64,000 nt of DNA from Novosphingobium sp. PhB57 (lineage in GTDB: Bacteria > Pseudomonadota > Alphaproteobacteria > Sphingomonadales > Sphingomonadaceae): positions 434,001 through 498,000 of the forward strand of contig NZ_SMBO01000001.1 of assembly GCF_004342985.1 (NCBI RefSeq). The letters are read 5' to 3'. The position numbers were made by a program, and so were the translations under genes. Below, one piece after another: positions 43,107 to 51,107 of this stretch (positions within the stretch are counted from its first letter, which is position 1; every line of letters starts with the position of its first letter). A model generated the notes under the pieces. That model saw nothing but the letters and a program-made list of their open reading frames with translations. It was not told where the DNA came from and did no database searches.

Positions 43107-44219
43107 TCAGTCCGGGCGGGCGAGTTCCTCGTCGAGGAAGGCGGCGACGTCCTCCAGCGACACCTGCTTGTCGAGGTAGGTCTGGCCGATTCCCTTGAGC
43201 AGCAGGAAGGGCAGGGTGCCCGCGTCCATCTTCTTGTCATGAAGCATGTGATCGACCAGGCGGGCGCCGTCGCAGTCCAGACCCAGCCGCGCAAGCCCGG
43301 CAGGCAAGCCGATCTCCCCGATATGACGGGCGATATGCTCGGCGCTGGCGCGCGGCATGAGTTCGCGGCGCGCGGAATAGCGTGCGGCCAGCACCATGCC
43401 GAGCGCCACGCCTTCGCCGTGGAGCAGGCGGTCGGAAAAGCCGGTCTCGGCCTCCAGCGCATGGCCGAACGTGTGGCCGAGATTGAGCAGCGCGCGCTTG
43501 CCGGTGGTCTCGAACTCATCCTCGGCAACGATGCGGGCCTTGCTCGCCACGGAATGGGCCACGGCATATTCGCGCAACTGGCTGTCGCCGGCGATCATGG
43601 CGGCCGCGTTGGTGTCGCACCAGGCGAAGAAGTCGGCATCGTCGATGAGGCCGTACTTCACCACTTCGGCATAACCGGCCAGGAAGTCGCGCTCGGGCAG
43701 CGTTTCCAGCGCGGAGAGGTCGGCCAGGACGAGCGAAGGCTGGTGAAAGGCGCCGACGAGGTTCTTGCCGGCGGGCGTGTTGATCGCGGTCTTGCCGCCC
43801 ACGCTCGAATCGACCTGGGCCAGCAGCGTGGTCGGCACCTGGATGAACTTGCAGCCACGCTTGAGCACGGCGGCGCAGAAGCCGGTGAGATCGCCGATGA
43901 CACCGCCGCCCAGTGCGAGGATGTGATCGCCGCGCTCCACTTCCAGCGAGAGCAGCCAGTTCACGGTGGCGGCCAGTTCTTCCCAGGACTTGGTGGCCTC
44001 TCCGGCGGGCAGGATGCGCCAGTGCGGCTCATGGCCGTTTTCGCGCAGGCTGGCCTCTACCACGGCGCCCCAGGCGGCGTGGACATTGACGTCGGTGATG
44101 ATCGGCACGCCGCGCTTGCGCAGGAGGCCGCGGCACTGCGGGACGAGTTCGGCCAGGAGGCCGGCGCCGACGCGCACTTCGTAAGGGCGGCCGGCGATAT
44201 CGACGGGGATTACAGCCAT
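43107..44219 (-). CDS. aroB: 3-dehydroquinate synthase
   Basis: A 370-residue NAD- and metal-dependent enzyme, the second step of the shikimate pathway. Signatures are LALGGGVIGDLTGFCAA (NAD site), PTTLLAQVDSSVGGKTAIN with the catalytic Lys, AEVVKYGLIDDA and the metal His region LLNLGHTFGHALEAE plus LHGEGVALGM. It overlaps the aroK stop by 10 bases, so the two are coupled. Confidence 0.97.
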   Translation of the reverse strand: MAVIPVDIAGRPYEVRVGAGLLAELVPQCRGLLRKRGVPIITDVNVHAAWGAVVEASLRENGHEPHWRILPAGEATKSWEELAATVNWLLSLEVERGDHILALGGGVIGDLTGFCAAVLKRGCKFIQVPTTLLAQVDSSVGGKTAINTPAGKNLVGAFHQPSLVLADLSALETLPERDFLAGYAEVVKYGLIDDADFFAWCDTNAAAMIAGDSQLREYAVAHSVASKARIVAEDEFETTGKRALLNLGHTFGHALEAETGFSDRLLHGEGVALGMVLAARYSARRELMPRASAEHIARHIGEIGLPAGLARLGLDCDGARLVDHMLHDKKMDAGTLPFLLLKGIGQTYLDKQVSLEDVAAFLDEELARPD

Positions 44220-44797
44220 TGCGAAATTCCCTGCAGGACGTTGTTGATCGTCTGGACGTGCGGCCCGCTGTGACTGAGCACATGGATCGGGGCCTGCGAA
44301 TAGTGCGGCCGCCGGTCGTCACGCAACCTGCCGAGGATCTCGTGCGGGTCGCCGCCCTTGAGCAGGGGGCGGTTGTCCTTGCGCGCGGTGCGCTCGACCA
44401 GGGTTTCCACTTCGCTGTCGAGCCAGACCGTGATGGCCTTGTCCAGAATCAGCTGCCGCGTGATCTCGTTGCAGAAAGCGCCGCCGCCCGTGGCGATCAC
44501 GCAGCGTCCGACCCTGGAATCCGGCCCGGATTCGATGAGGCGGGAGATCACCCGGCGCTCGCCGTCGCGGAAGTAGGATTCGCCGTAGGTTTCGAAGATT
44601 TCCGGGATGGTCATCTGCGCGGAACGCTCGATTTCCTCATCGGCGTCCACGAAAGGACATTCGAGAAGCGTCGCGAGCCGCTTGCCCACGCTGGACTTGC
44701 CCACGCCCATCATACCCACCAGCACGATGGGGCGATCGATACGCCGCGCGAGTGCGGCAATTTCCTGCGCGGAAAACCGGGTTTGTTGAACGTCCAT
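44210..44797 (-). CDS. aroK: Shikimate kinase
   Basis: A 195-residue P-loop kinase phosphorylating shikimate at O3. The Walker A motif VGMMGVGKSSVGKRLA begins near residue 27, followed by the shikimate-binding DADEEIE, GESYFRDGERRVI, ATGGGAFCN, and the lid KDNRPLL. The ATG at 44797 gives the normal 20-odd-residue lead before the P-loop; another ATG 14 codons upstream is possible. It heads the leftward aroK-aroB operon and is divergent from the 57-residue membrane protein gene. Confidence 0.96.
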   Translation of the reverse strand: MDVQQTRFSAQEIAALARRIDRPIVLVGMMGVGKSSVGKRLATLLECPFVDADEEIERSAQMTIPEIFETYGESYFRDGERRVISRLIESGPDSRVGRCVIATGGGAFCNEITRQLILDKAITVWLDSEVETLVERTARKDNRPLLKGGDPHEILGRLRDDRRPHYSQAPIHVLSHSGPHVQTINNVLQGISQWL

Positions 44798-44855
44798 TGC
44801 TCCATCGCCTATAGTTGCGCTAGGTCGCAGCGCAAGCATCGGTGAAGGAAGGCGA

Positions 44856-45029
44856 GTGACGATACAAAAACGCAGGCGCAAGTTCTCAGGCGTGGCTGCC
44901 GTTTCCATCGTCGCTCCGGTGGCAATCCTGGGGGCGGTCCTGTTGGGCGCCTGGGCATGGTCGGACGGCGGCCGTTCGCCGGTGCGCGATATCGTCGAGC
45001 CAATTCCGGTGCCGGAGCTGCCCCGATGA
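44856..45029 (+). CDS. Small single-span membrane protein (57 aa)
   Basis: A GTG at 44856 preceded by AAGGAAGG opens a 57-residue frame: a basic N-terminus (MTIQKRRRKFSG), one hydrophobic helix (about residues 13-35, VAAVSIVAPVAILGAVLLGA) and a short Pro-rich periplasmic tail. The stop overlaps the ATG of the next gene (ATGA), which points to translational coupling. No family is recognised. The strong ribosome-binding site and the coupling argue that it is real. Confidence 0.7.
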   Translation: MTIQKRRRKFSGVAAVSIVAPVAILGAVLLGAWAWSDGGRSPVRDIVEPIPVPELPR

Positions 45030-46948
45030 GCCTGGGTGTACGGTCCTGGCATCTGCTGGCCGGCGTTTCGCTGGCGCTGACTTCGGTATGGGCAGTGGCG
45101 CAGGATGCGCCCGAATCGCTGCTGCCGAAGATGTTCGACGAACCGCCCGCGCGCGCCACACCCAGCGCCGCGCCTGCTGCGCCGCCGCGGCCGTCCAGCC
45201 GCCCGGCGGCAAGCCCTTCGGCTGCCGCACCGGCATCGCCGTCGAGCGCGCCGCGCTCGGTTTCGACCCCGGTGATCCAGGCATTGCCGGTGGAGGATGC
45301 GCCGAGCTTCCCCACCAGCGGCTTCGTGACGACCGACGCCAGCGGCAAGAGCACGCTCACGCGCATGCCCACGCTTGAAGAACTGCAGGGCATGTCGCCC
45401 GAGGCCTTCGAACAGCTCCTGACCGACAAGCTCGATCTTGACATGCCGGCGGGCGCTCGCCGCTCGATGGAGCAGATCGGTCTGGTCGACGAGAGCGAGG
45501 GCGGGATGGCCGCAGCTTCGCTCTCCGCCCAGAACCCCTATCTGGTGCAGACCGCCATCGCCGCCAATCGCGGGGCGCTGGTCTCGCGCTGGGGGCATAT
45601 CCTGCTGCGCCGCGCGCTCGCCTCGCGGCTCCAGGCGCCGCCGGGCATGAGTCCGCAGCAATTCCTCGGCCTTCGCGTAGGCCTGCTGATTCGGATGGGC
45701 GAAACGGATGCCGCCCGCGCGGTCCTGCAGGGGCTGGATATCTCGAACTTCACGCCGGGTATTACCCGCGAGGCTTTCGACATCTACCAGCGCACGGCCG
45801 ATTTCACCGGCATGTGCCCGGTGCTCTCGATCCAGGGCATGCAGGACGACACTGCCGAATGGAGCGCCGCGCAGTCGATCTGCGATGCCTTCCGGGGCAG
45901 TGGCGCCGCCGCGCTCGCCCGGCTGGAGCGGGCCCGCGTCAGCGGCAAGATGCCGCGGATCGATTCGCTGCTCGCGCAGAAGTACGCCGGCGCTGCGGGA
46001 CGTTCACGCAAGGCCGTGACGATCGAGTGGGACGGCGTCGATACGATGACGCCCTGGCGCTACGGCCTGGCGATCGGCGTCGGCCTCACCCCGCCCGATA
46101 GCGCCATGTCCGGCGCCGGGCGGATGTACGACTATGCCACCGCGCTTGCGCCGATGGTCGGCCTGGAGCGCCGGGCCATTGCCGCCGACCGGGCGGCGGC
46201 CAGCGGCGTGCTTTCCAATGCCGCGATGGTCGACCTTTATTCGCAGGTCTATGCCGATCCCGAAGTGACCGGCGAATGGCAGAAGCGCGCAGAAAGCCTG
46301 CGCGATGCCTATACGCTGGAAGCGCCCGGAGCGCGCCTTTCCGCGATGCAGAACCTCTGGACCGGCACGACCGGGGAGGCTGCCTATGCCCGCCAGGTGC
46401 TGACCGCCGCAGCCGCAGCGCGCATCGCGCCGAGCAAGGACATGGAGGACGATGCCGCTGCGCTGATCGCCTCGATGCTCTCGGCAGGTTATGATACTAA
46501 TGCGCTGGCCTGGTCGCCGATCGTGGCGTCGGGCAGCGAGGGCTGGGGCCTGCTGACGCTCGCTGCGCCGGGCCGTATCCGGGCCGTGGATTCGGGCGCG
46601 GTGGATACCTATTACGGGGCCGACGACAGCCAGAACAAGCGCCGCAGCGCTTTCCTTGTCGCCGGACTTGCCGGACTGGGCCGGATCGATGAAGGCGCGG
46701 CCTCGCGCTATTCGGGCGACTGGGGCATGCAGCTGGACAGCGCGACCCGTTTCACCGCCGCCATCGACAAGGCGGCCGCGGACGGCGATGCCGCCAGCGT
46801 CGCCCTGCTTGTCGGTCTCGGCATGCAGGGCAGCAGTTGGCAGCGGATGACGCCGCGTTACCTCTACCACATCGTCTCTGCGCTTCGCACGGTCGGCCTC
46901 GATGCCGAGGCGCGGATGATCGCCGCGGAAGCCGTGGCGCGGGCCTGA
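45026..46948 (+). CDS. Large secreted hypothetical protein (640 aa), helical
   Basis: A 640-residue exported protein with a signal peptide ending in VWAVAQ (about residue 26). It continues with a Pro/Ala/Ser-rich linker (residues 35-85) and then a long, Ala-rich, mostly helical body that looks like a stack of helical hairpins, possibly TPR/HEAT-like (for example LRVGLLIRMGETDAARAVL and RRSAFLVAGLAGLGRIDEGA). I do not recognise the family. It is coupled to the small membrane protein upstream and sits 5 bp before xerD. Confidence 0.8.
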   Translation: MSLGVRSWHLLAGVSLALTSVWAVAQDAPESLLPKMFDEPPARATPSAAPAAPPRPSSRPAASPSAAAPASPSSAPRSVSTPVIQALPVEDAPSFPTSGFVTTDASGKSTLTRMPTLEELQGMSPEAFEQLLTDKLDLDMPAGARRSMEQIGLVDESEGGMAAASLSAQNPYLVQTAIAANRGALVSRWGHILLRRALASRLQAPPGMSPQQFLGLRVGLLIRMGETDAARAVLQGLDISNFTPGITREAFDIYQRTADFTGMCPVLSIQGMQDDTAEWSAAQSICDAFRGSGAAALARLERARVSGKMPRIDSLLAQKYAGAAGRSRKAVTIEWDGVDTMTPWRYGLAIGVGLTPPDSAMSGAGRMYDYATALAPMVGLERRAIAADRAAASGVLSNAAMVDLYSQVYADPEVTGEWQKRAESLRDAYTLEAPGARLSAMQNLWTGTTGEAAYARQVLTAAAAARIAPSKDMEDDAAALIASMLSAGYDTNALAWSPIVASGSEGWGLLTLAAPGRIRAVDSGAVDTYYGADDSQNKRRSAFLVAGLAGLGRIDEGAASRYSGDWGMQLDSATRFTAAIDKAAADGDAASVALLVGLGMQGSSWQRMTPRYLYHIVSALRTVGLDAEARMIAAEAVARA

Positions 46949-46953
46949 CCGGG

Positions 46954-47832
46954 ATGGCGGGCGGAAGCCACGCCGAACGGTTCCTGGCGATGCTGGCGGC
47001 CGAACGCGGGGCCGCGGCCAACACGCTCGCCGCCTATCGGCGCGATCTTGCGGCCGCCGAGGCGGTGCTGGGCGATCTTGCCGCTGCCGACGGCGATTCG
47101 CTGGCCGGGCTGGGAGAGGCCTGGACCGGGCTCGCGGCATCCAGCCTTTCGCGCCGCTGTTCGGCGCTCCGGCAATTCTATGGCTTCCTGGTGGACGAGG
47201 GCCTGCGTGCAGACGATCCCTCCGGCTCGCTGCCGCGCCCCCGCACGCGCAGGCCCTTGCCGCGTCTGCTTTCGCATGCGGAAGTGGAGCGGTTCCTGGC
47301 CACGGCCGAGGCAGAGGCGGCGGGGGAGCGCTCCGACGCGGTGCGGCTGCTGGCGCTTTTGGAATTGCTCTATGGCTCGGGCCTGCGGGCCACCGAACTC
47401 GTTTCGCTGCCGGTCGCCGCGGTGCCGCGCGATGCGCCTTTCCTGCATGTGACGGGGAAGGGCGGGCAGCAGCGCATGGTGCCGGTGAGCGGCCGTGCGC
47501 GCATGGTGCTTTCGCGGTGGCTGGCGGTACGACGCGGCACGTCGAAGTTCCTGTTCCCCTCCACCGGGGAAAGCGGCCATCTGACGCGGGTGCGCCTGTT
47601 TCAATTGCTGCGGGCGCTGGCGGTGCGCGCGGAGATCGATCCCACGCGCGTGTCACCGCATGTGCTGCGCCATGCCTTCGCGACGCATCTGCTCGAAGGC
47701 GGGGCGGACTTGCGCGTTCTGCAGATGCTGCTGGGGCATGCGGATATCGCGACGACCCAGATCTACACGCATGTCGACAGCGCGCGGCTGGTGGCGCTGG
47801 TAAACGCGCGCCATCCACTGGCGCGCGGCTGA
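46954..47832 (+). CDS. xerD: Site-specific tyrosine recombinase XerD
   Basis: A 292-residue tyrosine recombinase that, with XerC, resolves chromosome dimers at dif. An N-terminal SAM-like core-binding domain (ERFLAMLAAERGAAANTLAAYRRDL) precedes the catalytic domain with R145 (GSGLRATEL), K169 (TGKGGQQR), H236 and R239 (HVLRHAFATH), H262 (LLGHADIATTQ) and the nucleophile Y271 (IYTH). All active-site residues are present. It has no phage or transposon context. XerC would be the main alternative name. Confidence 0.92.
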   Translation: MAGGSHAERFLAMLAAERGAAANTLAAYRRDLAAAEAVLGDLAAADGDSLAGLGEAWTGLAASSLSRRCSALRQFYGFLVDEGLRADDPSGSLPRPRTRRPLPRLLSHAEVERFLATAEAEAAGERSDAVRLLALLELLYGSGLRATELVSLPVAAVPRDAPFLHVTGKGGQQRMVPVSGRARMVLSRWLAVRRGTSKFLFPSTGESGHLTRVRLFQLLRALAVRAEIDPTRVSPHVLRHAFATHLLEGGADLRVLQMLLGHADIATTQIYTHVDSARLVALVNARHPLARG

Positions 47833-47911
47833 GCGGAGGGAACCTCGCATTATCCTTCCCGTTGCTTCACGGGAGAAACGCGAAGAATTGCCATCGTCCG
47901 AGGGGAAGAAG

Positions 47912-49417
47912 ATGTCTGCATACCAACCGGTTCGGGCGCTCAGGGGCGCTTTCGCCGCTACTTGCGCGGGCGCCGCGCTGCTGGCCCTGGCGCCAAGCAC
48001 GACAGGCGTTGCCGTCGCCGCCGCGGCCCGTCCGGCCACTGTCAACGCCATCAGCCGTGCCGACAAGGCGGAAGGTGCCAAGGCGCACCCGGATCTCCTC
48101 GCCGAATTCGGCGGCGCCGTGACCGGCCCTCAGGCCAGTTATGTCGAGCAGGTCGGCAAGACCATCGCCATCCAGTCCGGCCTTTCGAACGCGCGCGGCG
48201 ACTTTACCGTCACGTTGCTGAACTCGCCGGTGAACAATGCCTTCGCGATCCCGGGCGGCTATATCTACGTCACCCGGCAGCTCACGGCCCTGATGAACAA
48301 CGAGGCGGAACTGGCCGGGGTGCTTGGGCATGAGGTCGGTCATGTCGCCGCGCGGCATTCGGCCAAGCGACAGGAAGCCGCCTCGCGTAACCAGTTGCTG
48401 GGCGTGCTGGGGTCCTTGCTGTCGGGTGTCCTGCTGGGGGACAGCGCTTTCGGCAGGCTGGGGCAGCAACTGGCCTCCCAGGGATCGCAAATGCTGACGC
48501 TGAAATATTCGCGCAGTCAGGAGCTGGAAGCGGACCGGCTTGGCATCACTTACCTCAAGCGGGCGGGCTACGATCCGCGGGCCATGGCGACCGTGCTGGA
48601 TAGCCTCGCGCGCCAGACGGCCCTGGAGGCGCAACTGCGCGGCACATCGAATCAGGTTCCGCAGTGGGCCTCGACGCACCCGGACCCGGCCTCCCGCGTG
48701 CGCGATGCGCAGGCCCAGGCAGGCGCATCGGCGACGGGCATGACCAACCGCGACGAATTTCTCACCCGGATCGATGGTCTGGTCTATGGCGATGATCCCA
48801 AGCAGGGAATCATCGACGGCAACCGTTTCACCCATCCCGAACTGCGCCTCGCGTTCCAGGCGCCCGAGGGGTTCTATCTCGTGAACGGAACCCAGGCGGT
48901 TTCGATCAACGGCGATTCGGGGAAGGCGCAGTTCTCGGGCGGTCCGATGGGGACGGGGCTGGACGCTTATATCCAGACGGTGTTTTCCAGCCTCACCGAA
49001 TCAGGACAGGCGCGGATCGTGCCGTCCAGCATCGAGCGTGCGAACGTGAACGGCATTTCGGCAGCCTATGGCGTGGCGCAAGTGCAGGCGTCCAGCGGTC
49101 CGGTGGATGTGGCGGTGTTCGCCTACGACTTCGGCGGCGGCAGGGCCTATCACTTCCTGACGATCACGCGCGTCGGCGGCGCGGGCGCGTTCAACGCGAT
49201 GTTCAAGAGCATGCGCCGGATTTCCGCAAGCGAGGCGGGCCAGGTCAAGCCGCGAAGACTGGGGGTCGTGACTGTAAAGGCTGGCGACACCGTGCAGTCG
49301 CTGGCATCGCGCATGGCGTACAGCGATGGGGCCGTGGAGCGGTTTCTGGTGCTCAACGGACTGGGGAGCGGTGCGCGGCTGGCTCCGGGGCAGAGGGTGA
49401 AGCTGGTGACGTATTGA
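47912..49417 (+). CDS. Secreted M48-family metalloprotease with C-terminal LysM-like domain
   Basis: A 501-residue exported zinc protease related to BepA/LoiP-type periplasmic peptidases. The signal peptide spans about residues 1-38. The zinc motif HEVGH is at residues 140-144, with the third ligand Glu in SRSQELEADRLGITYL. The M48 part ends near residue 255 at STHPDPASRVRDA. A middle domain follows, then a LysM-like module at the end (VTVKAGDTVQSLASRM...LNGL...LAPGQRVKLV) that may bind peptidoglycan. The ATG at 47912 follows AGGGGAAG. Confidence 0.9.
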   Translation: MSAYQPVRALRGAFAATCAGAALLALAPSTTGVAVAAAARPATVNAISRADKAEGAKAHPDLLAEFGGAVTGPQASYVEQVGKTIAIQSGLSNARGDFTVTLLNSPVNNAFAIPGGYIYVTRQLTALMNNEAELAGVLGHEVGHVAARHSAKRQEAASRNQLLGVLGSLLSGVLLGDSAFGRLGQQLASQGSQMLTLKYSRSQELEADRLGITYLKRAGYDPRAMATVLDSLARQTALEAQLRGTSNQVPQWASTHPDPASRVRDAQAQAGASATGMTNRDEFLTRIDGLVYGDDPKQGIIDGNRFTHPELRLAFQAPEGFYLVNGTQAVSINGDSGKAQFSGGPMGTGLDAYIQTVFSSLTESGQARIVPSSIERANVNGISAAYGVAQVQASSGPVDVAVFAYDFGGGRAYHFLTITRVGGAGAFNAMFKSMRRISASEAGQVKPRRLGVVTVKAGDTVQSLASRMAYSDGAVERFLVLNGLGSGARLAPGQRVKLVTY

Positions 49418-49532
49418 GGCGCGGTTTCAGCGATCAATGGCGGACCGTTATGCTGATGGGTCTGGAAACAAGTTTAGGATGAGGTCAGGTTTGACGCCAA
49501 TTTCGGTATCAGCCTCAAACGGTTGACACATG

Positions 49533-49562
49533 AAAAAAGGGCGGCAGGTTTCCCCGCCGCCC
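49533..49562 (-). terminator. Intrinsic terminator of Flp pilin gene 1
   Basis: On the minus strand GGGCGGC pairs with GCCGCCC and is followed by TTTTTT. It lies 23 bp after the pilin stop. Confidence 0.9.
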
Positions 49563-49584
49563 TCCAACACTTGAATTAGACCAG

Positions 49585-49782
49585 TTACTTCACGACGTCG
49601 CTGCCCTTAGCGTCGTTGCCTGCTTCGATCGCGGTCGACGTCTTGGTGAAGGTCGTGTTGAGCTGCGAGCCCAGGCCCTGCATGGCGGCGATCGCGGCGA
49701 CGGCGATCAGAGCGGCGATCAGGCCGTATTCGATTGCGGTGGCGCCTTCTTCGTTGCGGCGCAGCTTGGCGAGAAACTTCAT
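49585..49782 (-). CDS. flp: Flp/Fap family type IVb pilin
   Basis: A 65-residue prepilin. A short basic leader (MKFLAKLRRNEEG) is followed by ATAIEYGLIAALIAVAAIAA, the classic Flp motif with the Glu-Tyr pair after the cleavage site, then one hydrophobic helix and a short hydrophilic tail. TadV/CpaA-type prepilin peptidase would cut after the Gly. It lies about 6 kb from the Cpa/Tad operon at 56.0-63.5 kb, whose major pilin it probably is. A terminator lies directly downstream and a CtrA-like site upstream. Confidence 0.95.
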   Translation of the reverse strand: MKFLAKLRRNEEGATAIEYGLIAALIAVAAIAAMQGLGSQLNTTFTKTSTAIEAGNDAKGSDVVK

Positions 49783-49880
49783 GTCATGTCTCCTGAATGA
49801 AAGCAGTCTTGTGTACCCGGTCCGCCCCGCCAGGCACTCGCTTCGGCGCTTTGGACAGATTGGGATCTAGGCTGGAAGTG

Positions 49881-49895
49881 TTGAAAAAAACTTAA
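49881..49895 (-). promoter_or_regulatory. CtrA-like site upstream of Flp pilin gene 1
   Basis: On the minus strand this reads TTAA-N7-TCAA, seven of eight positions matching the CtrA consensus TTAA-N7-TTAA, about 100 bp upstream of the pilin start. In Caulobacter the pilin gene is CtrA-activated. The local sequence is AT-rich, so a chance match is possible. Confidence 0.35.
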
Positions 49896-49908
49896 ACAGA
49901 GAAAGTAA

Positions 49909-50097
49909 TTATTGACCGGATGTGGCCGCTGCAGACTTATCACTGACGGATGTCCACAAGGCGATCGTTTCCGATGCAAGGCTGTTGAGCGCGACAAGTA
50001 TGGCAAGCACGATCATGCCCAGAATCAGGCCATACTCTATTGCGGTGGCGCCATCTTCATCTCGAAGAAGGCGGGCAAGAAATGATGATTCTGTCAT
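49909..50097 (-). CDS. flp: Second Flp/Fap family pilin
   Basis: A 62-residue prepilin paralogue: leader MTESSFLARLLRDEDG, then ATAIEYGLILGMIVLAILVA and a hydrophilic tail. It shares the EDGATAIEYGL-type cleavage region with the neighbouring pilin but differs in the helix and C-terminus. It lacks a clear ribosome-binding site at the ATG used, and a TTG seven codons earlier is possible. No terminator separates it from the first pilin gene 126 bp downstream. It may be a minor pilin. Confidence 0.88.
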   Translation of the reverse strand: MTESSFLARLLRDEDGATAIEYGLILGMIVLAILVALNSLASETIALWTSVSDKSAAATSGQ

Positions 50098-50173
50098 GAA
50101 TACTTGCAATGCCCCCAATCATTGATTGAATTAGCGTCTTAGCGTTAAAGAGTTCCTAAAGGAGGGCGTTTCC

Positions 50174-50647
50174 CTGGAAAATTTCCTTACACCCTTGCTG
50201 GTCGTCGCCGTGGCTCTGCTACGCGCGGACGGGCGCGTGCTGATGCAGCAGCGGCCTCTGGCGACGCAACACGGTGGGCTCTGGGAGTTCCCCGGCGGCA
50301 AGGTCGAGGCAGGCGAGACGCCCGAGATGGCTGCCGCGCGAGAGCTCCATGAAGAGCTGGGCGTGGCGCTGGCGCCGGAAGCGCTCATGCCGGTGGGCTT
50401 CGCGAGCGGGCCGGGGAGCCTGCCGTCCGGAGACGAGGCTGCCAAGGTCGGGGCCAAGAGCGGAGGCGGCCGTGCCATCGTCATTCTTCTTTATGCGTGC
50501 CGTGCCTGGGAGGGCGAGCCGGAGGCCCATGAGGCCGAAGCGCTGGGCTGGTACATGCCCGGCGAGATCCCGGGTCTCGACATGCCGCCGCTCGACTATC
50601 CGCTTGCCGCAGCCTTATCCACAATCTTGACGCAGAACGCGATATAG
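50174..50647 (+). CDS. mutT: NUDIX hydrolase, MutT-like (8-oxo-dGTP diphosphatase)
   Basis: A protein of about 157 residues with a complete Nudix box at residues 42-64 from this start (G-x5-E-x7-REL-x-EE-x-G, visible as GKVEAGETP...RELHEELG). MutT enzymes hydrolyse 8-oxo-dGTP to prevent mutation. A near-perfect Shine-Dalgarno AAAGGAGG at 50158-50165 lies eight bases before a CTG at 50174; the frame is closed by TAG at 50132 and holds no ATG, GTG or TTG until a TTG at 50195, 29 bases from the SD. The CTG is therefore the likely start; TTG 50195 is the alternative. Confidence 0.9.
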   Translation: MENFLTPLLVVAVALLRADGRVLMQQRPLATQHGGLWEFPGGKVEAGETPEMAAARELHEELGVALAPEALMPVGFASGPGSLPSGDEAAKVGAKSGGGRAIVILLYACRAWEGEPEAHEAEALGWYMPGEIPGLDMPPLDYPLAAALSTILTQNAI

Positions 50648-50691
50648 GCGTTGACGGCAAGGCGAAGCGCTCCTATTGGCGCCTCTCCAAC

Positions 50692-50768
50692 GCGCCCGTA
50701 GCTCAGCTGGATAGAGCATCAGACTACGAATCTGAGGGTCGGACGTTCGAATCGTTCCGGGCGCACCA
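50692..50768 (+). tRNA. tRNA-Arg (anticodon ACG), copy 1
   Basis: A 77-base cloverleaf with acceptor GCGCCCG/CGGGCGC, D-stem GCTC/GAGC, anticodon stem TCAGA/TCTGA around loop CTACGAA (anticodon ACG), T-arm GGACG-TTCGAAT-CGTTC and encoded CCA. A34 would be edited to inosine by TadA to read CGU, CGC and CGA. Confidence 0.97.
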
Positions 50769-50811
50769 TTCTCCTTCGGGGGGTATGGTCTTTGGTTGGA
50801 GAATGACATTT

Positions 50812-50888
50812 GCGCCCGTAGCTCAGCTGGATAGAGCATCAGACTACGAATCTGAGGGTCGGACGTTCGAATCGTTCCGGGCGCACCA
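50812..50888 (+). tRNA. tRNA-Arg (anticodon ACG), copy 2
   Basis: Identical in sequence to copy 1 and starting exactly 120 bp downstream. The 43-base spacer differs from the next spacer apart from a shared TTCTC..CCTTCGG-like start. Confidence 0.97.
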
Positions 50889-50931
50889 TTCTCTCCTTCG
50901 GCAGGGAATGGCACTACATAGGGCAAATTGT

Positions 50932-51008
50932 GCGCCCGTAGCTCAGCTGGATAGAGCATCAGACTACGAATCTGAGGGTCGGGCGTTCGAATCGCTCCGG
51001 GCGCACCA
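50932..51008 (+). tRNA. tRNA-Arg (anticodon ACG), copy 3
   Basis: Again exactly 120 bp after the previous copy. It differs from copies 1 and 2 at two bases only, both in the T-stem (GGGCG/CGCTC instead of GGACG/CGTTC), a compensatory A-T to G-C pair change that keeps the stem. An intrinsic terminator follows 16 bp later. Confidence 0.97.
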
Positions 51009-51024
51009 CTTGCACCAATGCACT

Positions 51025-51060
51025 AAAAACCCCGCGGAGCCTGGCTCCAGCGGGGTTTTT
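51025..51060. terminator. Intrinsic terminator after the tRNA-Arg array
   Basis: AAAAACCCCGC pairs with GCGGGGTTTTT around a 14-base loop that itself can fold (GAGCC/GGCTC). T-runs are present in both directions. Confidence 0.92.
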
Positions 51061-51107
51061 CGTATCCACGATTACAGGCGGGCTGAGAGGCCGAAGCAGG
51101 CTGAAAC

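Noticed and set aside
42084..44273. A 729-codon plus-strand frame across the peptide transporter and aroB
   Set aside because: It spans two recognised minus-strand genes and their intergenic region, with a His/Gln/Gly-rich composition and no motif.
46954..47832. Tyrosine recombinase as a sign of an integrated element
   Set aside because: The protein has the size and motifs of XerD, with no attachment-site duplication, phage genes or cargo nearby.
50692..51008. tRNA-Arg array as an integration site for a genomic island
   Set aside because: No integrase or partial tRNA repeat is found in the flanks; all three copies are complete and evenly spaced.
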